From positions 1,543,855 through 1,607,854 of the forward strand of contig NZ_QENQ01000001.1 of NCBI RefSeq assembly GCF_003096275.1: a stretch of DNA of 64,000 nucleotides, in the 5' to 3' direction. Positions 57,823 to 64,000 of the stretch are shown in pieces. Below the pieces are notes generated by a model. It was not told the origin of the DNA. It worked only from the letters and a program-made list of their open reading frames with translations, and searched no databases. This DNA is from Sphingomonas pokkalii. GTDB lineage: Bacteria > Pseudomonadota > Alphaproteobacteria > Sphingomonadales > Sphingomonadaceae. Made by a program: the position numbers and the translations under genes. Numbering within the stretch: the stretch's first letter is position 1; the number at the start of each line of letters is the position of its first letter.

Positions 57823-59526
57823 TCAGGACGGTAGTGACTTGTGGATCTTGAAGAACGTCAGGTTCAGGACACGGCCGTTCGACAATGCAAAGCCGATGAT
57901 CCTGCCCCGACCATCCCGGCGGAACTGCAGAGCCCCGGCGATGGATTGCGTGACGAAGGCATCCGGCTCGCGCAGGAAGCTCGGTTGCTGGCGGATCATC
58001 GCCTCGCCAAACGCGCCGCTCAGCCACAGCGCCCCATCCCGTATCTCGACGGTATAGAGCAGCTTGAGTTCGGGGGTGTAATAGTTACCGACATAGTCGA
58101 GCATCTGTGCCGCCGTCACGTCGGGGACGTCGGTTGGCGCGATCCGCCTCGCGATACGATCATGGTCTGGTTCGTGGATGACGAGCGTATCGGCGTCGGG
58201 GAAGCTGAAGGTGACAGGTGCGTTCTTGAGGAAAAAGTCGCGTGGACCGAATGCGGTCAGTTCGTCCCGGTCCTGCAGGACGAGCTTGCCGTTGCGCAGG
58301 GAGACAGCGAAAAGGACGCCAGGTTCTTCCTTGTAAGTGCCCACGAAGGGCGCCAGTTGCTTGTCGTCCAGCAGGACTGCCTGATGCTTGACGCCCACCG
58401 CGGTTTCGGGAGCATCGCCGAGATACAGATCCGCGATTTTGCGTGCCAGTTCGACGGGGTTGATGCCTTCGCTGTTGCACAACAGGCTGATCGCCAGATG
58501 CCGTTCGGGCAGCATCAGGAAATCGGCGACATAGCCGGGATCGGTACCGCTATGCTCGACGGTCATCGTGCCGCGATATCGGCCGATTTCGAACCCGGCG
58601 GCATAGGGCTGGGTCTTGCCCGACGCATCGGGCTGTGTCGCGATCATGGCGTCGAAGATCGCACGTGTTCCGACCCTGGGTGCGTCGAAGTTCATCGCCC
58701 AGCGTGCCATGTCCGCGACGCTCGTCTGCACGCCCGTCGCGCCATAGGTGGAGTAGGGCAGCGACCGCCGCTGATACCTGGCACCGGCCGGTGCATAGGG
58801 TTGTGCATGGCCGGTACGGATGACGCGGAAATCATCCTGCACCCAGCTGTCCACCATCCCAAGTGGCTGAAACACGCGTTGCTTCAGGAATTGCCCGAAA
58901 GGCTGTCCCGACACGCGTTCGACGACAAGCGCGAGCAGCGTGTAATTGCTGTTGGAATAGGCGAAGCGGCTGCCGGGGGGGAAGTTGAGGTCGCGCTGGC
59001 CGTAGAGAATGCGGGTCACGTCCTCCTGCGTGATCGTATCTTCCAGACGACGACCCGAAAGCGCCAGCAGACTCCATTGATCGCGCAGGCCGCTGCGATG
59101 GTGCAGCAGATCGTTAATCGTGATCGGCATCCCGAAATCGTGAAGCTCGGGCACATAGTTGCGGACATCGTCCCCCAGTGACAGCCTGCCCTCTGCCCGA
59201 AGCAGGTGGATGGCGAAGGCGGTGAACTGCTTCGATACCGACGCGATGTGGAAGCTGGTCGTGGCAGTGTTGGCGACCGGCCCCTCGACAATGGCACTGC
59301 CATAGGCGCCGGTGAACACCACCCGCTGGCCCTGCGTGACCGATACCGCGCACCCCGGACCGGCGGGACTTTTCCAGCGGTCGAACAGCGTGTCGATCGC
59401 GGCGGCCGCGGCAGGGCGATCCCCGGCAAGTGCGGGTGTTGCGAACAGGGCGGCAGCGATGCCGATCAGGGTGGTCCAGGGCAACTTCCGACCTGCGGAA
59501 CGCGCAATCGCGGCACGCATGATCAT
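57823..59526 (-). CDS. Serine hydrolase of the beta-lactamase/PBP fold with C-terminal lipocalin-like domain, secreted
   Basis: 567 residues from ATG at 59526; signal peptide ends TPALAGD. SxxK is Ser96-Lys99 (IASVSKQFT), YxN is in FAYSNSNYTLL, and VEHSGTDPGYVADF gives the HxG-type third motif. From about residue 430 a beta-rich region (VGTYKEEPGVLFAVSLRNGKLVLQ, DYVGNYYTPELKLLYTVEI) matches the lipocalin-like tail seen in this group. The start overlaps the stop of a truncated hydrolase remnant (ATGA). Confidence 0.88.
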   Translation of the reverse strand: MIMRAAIARSAGRKLPWTTLIGIAAALFATPALAGDRPAAAAAIDTLFDRWKSPAGPGCAVSVTQGQRVVFTGAYGSAIVEGPVANTATTSFHIASVSKQFTAFAIHLLRAEGRLSLGDDVRNYVPELHDFGMPITINDLLHHRSGLRDQWSLLALSGRRLEDTITQEDVTRILYGQRDLNFPPGSRFAYSNSNYTLLALVVERVSGQPFGQFLKQRVFQPLGMVDSWVQDDFRVIRTGHAQPYAPAGARYQRRSLPYSTYGATGVQTSVADMARWAMNFDAPRVGTRAIFDAMIATQPDASGKTQPYAAGFEIGRYRGTMTVEHSGTDPGYVADFLMLPERHLAISLLCNSEGINPVELARKIADLYLGDAPETAVGVKHQAVLLDDKQLAPFVGTYKEEPGVLFAVSLRNGKLVLQDRDELTAFGPRDFFLKNAPVTFSFPDADTLVIHEPDHDRIARRIAPTDVPDVTAAQMLDYVGNYYTPELKLLYTVEIRDGALWLSGAFGEAMIRQQPSFLREPDAFVTQSIAGALQFRRDGRGRIIGFALSNGRVLNLTFFKIHKSLPS

Positions 59527-59804
59527 GGCTTCGGCCCTCGCAGGTCGGCGAGCGCGGCGCGTGCGCTCGGCAGGGCCGGATCGGGCTGGCGGCCAGTTGC
59601 GACATTGCCGATGCCGTAGGACGCCCGCTCCACCATCTCCCCGTCTCGCTGGATCGGGACGGTGCCGCTGAATGCCCGCCGGGCGGCGTAGTCGTCGACT
59701 AGCGCCTCCAATCTGGTCGCCGCAGAGGACTGCGCGGCCACTGGCGCCGTGACCACCGGAAACGCCATCAGCGCTATCAGCAGGAGCCTCATCCAAGGGA
59801 TCAT
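59523..59804 (-). pseudogene. Truncated serine hydrolase (N-terminal remnant)
   Basis: 93 residues from ATG at 59804 with AAAGGAG upstream. Signal peptide (MRLLLIALMAFPVVTAPVAAQ), then LEALVDDYAARRAFSGTVPIQRDGEMVERASYGIGNVATGRQ, the usual start of a beta-lactamase-fold hydrolase. It ends before any SxxK motif at ALADLRGPKP. Because the stop still overlaps the next start, an internal deletion rather than a 3' truncation is likely. No activity expected; translation may couple the next gene. Confidence 0.7.
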
Positions 59805-59825
59805 GCACACCGACTCCTTTGCCAT

Positions 59826-59841
59826 GACTACATTTGTAGTC
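59826..59841. promoter_or_regulatory. BlaI/MecI-type operator
   Basis: GACTACA-TT-TGTAGTC, perfect 7+2+7 dyad containing TACA-N2-TGTA, the core recognised by BlaI/MecI/CopY-type repressors. It is 21 bases upstream of the remnant's start codon, so it could control the remnant and the 567-residue hydrolase. Confidence 0.65.
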
Positions 59842-59940
59842 AGCTGCGAATGGTGAGGCAATGCCGGTCGCCATTGCCGGCTGCGGCCCATCTCCAGATG
59901 GTCTGACTTGCCGTGCGGACTCTCGAGCCTCAACCAAGGC

Positions 59941-61029
59941 TTACTCGCGCGGTGCTGCTCCGAACAGGTCATCGGCGAAGAGGTCGATAGCCTTTTGCGA
60001 AATGCCGGTATTGTTGAGCAGCACGATGCTTTCCCGCGTGTCGTAGCGATGTGCGAGGAGCGTACGATAACCGTTCAACCGTCCCGTTTCCCATGCCGCC
60101 TGGACCGGCTTGCCCGCGATCGTCATCGTGCGCACCCGACCGCCGAGCGAATAGTCCTGCTCGGCCACGCGCACGGTTCGCAGCGCCTTCAGCGATGCCG
60201 GCGTGAGGAGCCCCAGGTCGAACACCGCATGTGCCAGGCGCAGCAGGTCGGGCGCCGTGCTGTAATAGCCACCCGAAGCGACCATGACCGGGGTGCGCAC
60301 GTTCGGCCATTCGACCGGCGGGTCGACCGTGCGATAGGAACGGGCCGAACCGGGTTCGTTCTCGATGCCGATCATAGCAGTCGTACGGTCAAGGCCGAGC
60401 GGATCGAGCGTGATCGCGCGCATCGCGTTCTGGAAAGGCCTGCCGGTCACCGCTTCGACGATCGCGACGACGATGAACCAGTTGGTCAGGGCATAATCGA
60501 ACTTGCTGCCTGGTTCGAAGATCAGATCGCCCGAGGCGAAGCGGCGAACCGATTCCGTGGTGCCAAAATCGTGTGTGACAAGGGCCGGATCGGCCTTCAC
60601 CGCGCCCGTGAAAGCGTTGGGGATGCCGCTGGTGTTCGACAGTAGATGGGCGAGGGTTACTTTCGCCCCAGTGTCGGCCCGGTAGCCCGGCAGCAAGGTG
60701 GCGATCGGCGCATCGAGCGACAGCTTGCCGGCCTCGACCAGCTTGAGCACCGTCACCGTGGTGAGGAATTTGGAGATTGAGGCGATCCCGTACACAGTGT
60801 CCGTGGTCGCCGGCGTCTTCGCCGCGATGTTCGCCAGCCCGAAATTCCGGGCGTAGACCAACCTGCCATTCCGAGCCCGGACGATCGTACCGGCGAAACC
60901 GTTCGCCTTCACAAAGGCATCGATTTTCGCGTCGTCCCGATGGGCCGCAGCAGATAGGGGCGTGGGCAGCAGGGACGTGATTCCTGCGGCCAGGCCGCCT
61001 TGCAAGAGTGTCCGCCGATCGATCGTCAT
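59941..61029 (-). CDS. Serine hydrolase of the beta-lactamase/PBP fold, Tat-type signal
   Basis: 362 residues. The N-terminus DRRTLLQGGLAAGITSLL suggests a Tat signal. SxxK at Ser84-Lys87 (IASISKFLT). In the place of YxN it has FDYALTNW, so Asn is replaced by Leu. It is clearly paralogous to the second domain of the upstream two-domain protein (shared VLKLV..GKL.LD.PIA...LP.YRAD.GA and RR.ASGDL.F.PG). Overlaps that gene's stop (ATGA), one transcript. Confidence 0.85.
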   Translation of the reverse strand: MTIDRRTLLQGGLAAGITSLLPTPLSAAAHRDDAKIDAFVKANGFAGTIVRARNGRLVYARNFGLANIAAKTPATTDTVYGIASISKFLTTVTVLKLVEAGKLSLDAPIATLLPGYRADTGAKVTLAHLLSNTSGIPNAFTGAVKADPALVTHDFGTTESVRRFASGDLIFEPGSKFDYALTNWFIVVAIVEAVTGRPFQNAMRAITLDPLGLDRTTAMIGIENEPGSARSYRTVDPPVEWPNVRTPVMVASGGYYSTAPDLLRLAHAVFDLGLLTPASLKALRTVRVAEQDYSLGGRVRTMTIAGKPVQAAWETGRLNGYRTLLAHRYDTRESIVLLNNTGISQKAIDLFADDLFGAAPRE

Positions 61030-63305
61030 TGGATCGCTCCGGTGGAAGAATGACTTTGCCTTCGATAGCTTGTCTCAAGAAGCGCGTCGGCGAAGTCGCC
61101 AAGCTTCTGATAGTCCCAACTCGCATTGTTCAGGACGATCACGCTATGGCCGTCCGCCAGCACGCGCCGGGCCACCATGCGAAAACCGCCGTTGCTGCCA
61201 TCCTCCCAGGCCAGATCACGCAGCGTGCCGCCCACTCTGGCTGAGCGAATGCGCCCGCCGAGCGCGTAATGCTGTTCTGGCATCTGGATGGTCGTCAGCG
61301 CCTTGCGGCTCTCCGGGCGGAGCAATTGGCCGCTCAGCACCGCGTCCATGACGACGAGCAGGTCCGGCGCCGTGGTGTAGAAGCCCCCGGTCATCCCCAT
61401 GAACCCGGGGATCGGATTGGGTTTCGGCTGCGGCGTGGGCGACAGCGTGGAATAGCCCACTGCCATGCCGGCCTGTTTTGCCGAATCGCCCGCATAGATG
61501 CCGCTGTCCGCCAAACCCAGTGGTCGTACCAACAGGCGATCGACCAGCGCCTTGTAGCTGGTGCCCCCGACGCGCTCGACCACGGCCTGCACGAGGATCC
61601 AGTTCGACTGGGAATACTCCCATTGCGTCCCAGGCGCGAAGGCCAGGTCGCCACTGGCATAGCGCCGAACCGCCTCCTGCATGTCCAGCTCCACGCCCCG
61701 GCTCGCCGGATCGGCCTGTCGCGCCTTGAGAATGTCATTGGGAAGCCCGCTCGAATGGCTCATCAATCGCCGCAGCGTCAGCCGCGCGCCATTGTCGGCC
61801 CGATAGTCGGGCAGATACCGGGCGATCGGCGTGTCCAGATCGAGCTTGCCCTGATCGACCAGCTTCAGCACGATGACGGAGGCGATCCATTTGGACATGG
61901 AACCGATCTCGAACCGCGACCGGTCGGACAGCGGGACGCCATGGGCAGCGTCTGCCACACCGATCGCGGCGACATGGTCGATCGTCTTTCCCCGCGCCGT
62001 CAAAGCAACGCCGTTGAACCCGTCGTCGCGTGCCGCGTCGATCGCGTCCCGCCAATTCGCCGTCGAACCCTGCGGGCCGGGGGGCGCTGCGGTCGCGGCA
62101 ACTGTCGTCGCAGCGGCAGCCGCCTCGCGTGCCGGTGGCTGTCGCGTTGCCTTCAGCAAGGCATTCACCGACGCGACGGCCGAACCATCGCCGGTCAGCG
62201 CGACGGCGGCAAAGGCATGGTCGGCAGGCGCATAGACGACGAGGGCGCTGGCGCCCGGCGTCCCCCCCGCATGGCCGATCCACAGTAGGCGCCGGTCGCC
62301 GTCAGGCGCGTCGAATACCATCGCGCCTAGGCCATAGAAAGTGCCGGAGTCGAACATCGGATACAGCGTCCCGGTCATTTCCTGCACCAGCGACGGCGCA
62401 ATCAGCCGGCCGCCGAGCAGCGCGGACCAGAAGCGCACCATGTCGCTGGCCGACCCGACGATCGGACCGGCGGCACCGGCCCAGCTCGGATCGATCGGCT
62501 TCGCCTGCGCGGAGACGAGCGGCGCCACGCCCTCGGCCCCGCCGCCCGGCGGCAGTGCGCGTAGCGACGTGAGGCCAAGCGGCGTGAGGATCCGCGCGGT
62601 AATGGCCGCGTCGATCGACCGGCCATCGACTCGCCGAACGATTTCGCCGAGCAGGTCATAGCCGGTATTGGAGTAGCGCCAGTTCGCGCCCGGACAGAAG
62701 AGCGCACCATGCTTGCGCGCGATGGCAAGGGTTTCAGCCGGATCGCGATAGCGCGGCGCGGCATGGGCCTTTTTGTCCTCGTTCGCGCTGAAAAGACCGC
62801 CCGTGTGCGCCAGCAGATCGCGCACCGTCACGACTTTGCCATTGGGTACGCCGGGGATCCATGTGGACACCGTATCGTCGAGCGACAATTTGCGCTCCTG
62901 CACGAGTTGCAGGACGACGATGGCGGTGAAGGTCTTGCCGGCGCTTGCCCAGAACAGGGGGCGCTGGCCAGCCGCGTCGCCGCTCCACATGCCCTTGCCT
63001 TCGATTCCCACTGCCGCCGTTATCGATGGTGCATGGGTGGCCGCCTTGATCGCGGCGAGAGCGGCGTCGAGGCGGGCGGTCGTTGCCGGATCCAGCGCGC
63101 TATCCGGAACCGCTGCGGGCGGGGGCACGGCCACCGCTGCGTGCAGGGGCCGCCCGGCATAGGGCGCGCGCGCCGTGCAGACGACCGGCTTATAGTCCTC
63201 GGCCCGTGCGATGGCAGGCGCCAGGCAGGAAAGCGCCACGAGGATGCCGCCGGCCCTCAGGAAGCGGCTGCGCGCTCGCGCGATTCGGGCAGGCAGGTTC
63301 AGCAT
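61026..63305 (-). CDS. Two-domain serine hydrolase (two beta-lactamase/PBP-fold domains), secreted
   Basis: 759 residues from ATG at 63305 (the frame is open further upstream, but without a signal or motif). Signal peptide ends APAIARA. Domain 1 (about 75-385): SAGK (Ser121-Lys124), YSN (Tyr211-Asn213), IGHAGGTPG. An Ala/Pro-rich linker follows (about 385-417). Domain 2 (about 418-745): SMSK (Ser469-Lys472), YSQ (Tyr564-Gln566). Both domains keep SxxK. Domain 2 is the closer relative of the next gene. Substrate unknown; beta-lactam, peptide or ester hydrolysis are possible. Confidence 0.87.
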   Translation of the reverse strand: MLNLPARIARARSRFLRAGGILVALSCLAPAIARAEDYKPVVCTARAPYAGRPLHAAVAVPPPAAVPDSALDPATTARLDAALAAIKAATHAPSITAAVGIEGKGMWSGDAAGQRPLFWASAGKTFTAIVVLQLVQERKLSLDDTVSTWIPGVPNGKVVTVRDLLAHTGGLFSANEDKKAHAAPRYRDPAETLAIARKHGALFCPGANWRYSNTGYDLLGEIVRRVDGRSIDAAITARILTPLGLTSLRALPPGGGAEGVAPLVSAQAKPIDPSWAGAAGPIVGSASDMVRFWSALLGGRLIAPSLVQEMTGTLYPMFDSGTFYGLGAMVFDAPDGDRRLLWIGHAGGTPGASALVVYAPADHAFAAVALTGDGSAVASVNALLKATRQPPAREAAAAATTVAATAAPPGPQGSTANWRDAIDAARDDGFNGVALTARGKTIDHVAAIGVADAAHGVPLSDRSRFEIGSMSKWIASVIVLKLVDQGKLDLDTPIARYLPDYRADNGARLTLRRLMSHSSGLPNDILKARQADPASRGVELDMQEAVRRYASGDLAFAPGTQWEYSQSNWILVQAVVERVGGTSYKALVDRLLVRPLGLADSGIYAGDSAKQAGMAVGYSTLSPTPQPKPNPIPGFMGMTGGFYTTAPDLLVVMDAVLSGQLLRPESRKALTTIQMPEQHYALGGRIRSARVGGTLRDLAWEDGSNGGFRMVARRVLADGHSVIVLNNASWDYQKLGDFADALLETSYRRQSHSSTGAIQ

Positions 63306-63495
63306 GGATAAGCCTTGTTGTAGCGGATGAGCCCGTCGAACGGATCGAGATCGGGCGGGCATGGCTTCCTGCTCGCCGCGATAGGCGGCCAGCGGATCGG
63401 CGATCTCGGGGCCGCATGGACGCTGATCGAACCTACGCCATTCGCCCGAGAGTTCCGGTTCGGCAGCCTGCCGCCCGTTTGAAAGGAAACGCAGC
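63306..63495. other. Intergenic region upstream of the two-domain hydrolase gene
   Basis: 190 bases, no convincing gene. CAAGG lies before the hydrolase ATG. No TACA-N2-TGTA operator was seen here. Confidence 0.45.
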
Positions 63496-63894
63496 TCAAC
63501 AGCCGAATTCGGGACGCTCGAAATCCTCGATCTGCCAGCCATATGCCGCGCGACGTGCGTAGAAGGTATAGAAGCACTTGCGTTCCCTGGTTGTCGTCGG
63601 CGCGTATTCGGTGCGACTCCGCGGGTGACCATTGCCCCCGCGCTCGACTCTTGTGGTGGCATCGCCCCCGCTCGTCTCAAATTCGCTCTGCATCCACTGA
63701 TAGGCACGGCGGCCGTCCGGCAGGTCGCGGACATCGACCGGCGGGCCGTAGCGTGCCATCACGGCCTCGGGAGGCCGGCCAACATAGCCACGCATGATAT
63801 CAGCGGCGCAGCCGGAGAGGGCCAAGGCGAGGACGAAACAACCGGGCAGGGGGCTGCGGCAACGCAGGACCGGAAGAAACGAATAGCGCTTCAT
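63496..63894 (-). CDS. Small lipoprotein of unknown function
   Basis: 132 residues from ATG at 63894 (TTG two codons upstream). Lipobox LALSGCAAD gives acylation at Cys. The opening after it (GRPPEAVMARYGPPVDVRDLPDGRRAYQWMQSE) resembles the BamE/SmpA-like or outer-membrane lipoprotein domain that starts with a GxPxxxVxxxxGxP pattern. TTTRERKCFYTFYARRA follows with a second Cys, and Cys is also the last residue. It precedes the hydrolase cluster on the same strand; link unknown. Confidence 0.72.
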   Translation of the reverse strand: MKRYSFLPVLRCRSPLPGCFVLALALSGCAADIMRGYVGRPPEAVMARYGPPVDVRDLPDGRRAYQWMQSEFETSGGDATTRVERGGNGHPRSRTEYAPTTTRERKCFYTFYARRAAYGWQIEDFERPEFGC

Positions 63895-63943
63895 ACGCAA
63901 ACTCCAGTGGATAGCCGCACTTGTTTGCGCTGCGAAGATTGCG

Positions 63944-64000
63944 TCAGCCTTGCGTCCACACGGCGAACTCCAGCCGGATAATCGTGCCGCCCGAAGGTGC
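63944..64000 (-). CDS. Possible 3' end of a gene cut by the window edge
   Basis: 18 residues, APSGGTIIRLEFAVWTQG, before a TGA at 63944-63946. SGGTIIRLEF is the kind of C-terminus found in some sensor histidine kinases, but the fragment is too short to be sure it is coding. Confidence 0.3.
   Translation of the reverse strand, partial: APSGGTIIRLEFAVWTQG

Noticed and set aside
63306..63734. N-terminal extension of the two-domain hydrolase frame
   Set aside because: It lacks a signal or motif and runs through the lipoprotein gene; the ATG at 63305 starts a proper signal peptide.
1..64000. tRNA, rRNA or CRISPR loci
   Set aside because: No cloverleaf, rRNA segment or regular repeat-spacer array was recognised in the intergenic regions.

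Overview
The window looks like chromosomal DNA of a sphingomonad (Alphaproteobacteria, Sphingomonas or a close relative). It is GC-rich, and the gene order comEC / lexA / moeA, icd, psd-pssA, rpsB-tsf-pyrH-frr-uppS-cdsA-dxr-rseP-bamA-skp-fabZ, etfQO, ispE and ilvD fits that group. LexA boxes have the alphaproteobacterial form GTTC-N7-GTTC. The lpxD, lpxA and lpxB genes that accompany bamA/skp/fabZ in most Gram-negatives are absent here, as expected for bacteria that carry glycosphingolipids instead of LPS.

Layout. 1-9.4 kb: 3' end of comEC, a subclass B3-like metallo-beta-lactamase, a methyltransferase, lexA, moeA, a PilZ protein, astD, selO, an alpha/beta hydrolase and a small membrane-protein gene broken by a 19-bp tandem duplication. 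9.6-20.3 kb: glutathione S-transferase, dicarboxylate symporter, Tat-exported M24 peptidase, alaS, a REP-like cassette, a secreted protein, a Kef-type antiporter, icd and a PmtA-like methyltransferase. 20.5-34.2 kb: the core block psd-pssA, then translation (rpsB, tsf, pyrH, frr) and envelope genes (uppS, cdsA, dxr, rseP, bamA, skp-like, fabZ), ending with rpmE and a strong terminator. Two LexA boxes lie between pssA and rpsB, in front of a 70-residue membrane-protein gene on the minus strand. 34.3-50.1 kb: an AT-richer sulfotransferase gene, a radical SAM protein, a VOC protein, moaB, slt, a degenerate uracil-DNA-glycosylase-like gene, etfQO, a TPR protein, ispE, an N-formylglutamate amidohydrolase, ilvD, nnrDE and an RNA m5U methyltransferase.

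50.2-64 kb is accessory. It holds a decayed IS630 copy interrupted by a 24-bp palindrome, two AraC regulators, an S41-type protease, an HEXXH protein, a SnoaL-like protein, and a run of serine hydrolases of the beta-lactamase/PBP fold. The run includes a protein with two complete hydrolase domains, its tandem paralogue, a gutted N-terminal remnant, and a perfect 7-2-7 inverted repeat of BlaI/MecI operator type. The window ends with a small lipoprotein and a possible 3' end of another gene.

The observations I rate highest are the LexA-controlled small membrane protein (a candidate SOS division inhibitor), the putatively BlaI-controlled serine-hydrolase cluster, and a Skp-like chaperone carrying a canonical EF-hand loop. 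All functional assignments come from reading sequence and motifs; no database search was run.
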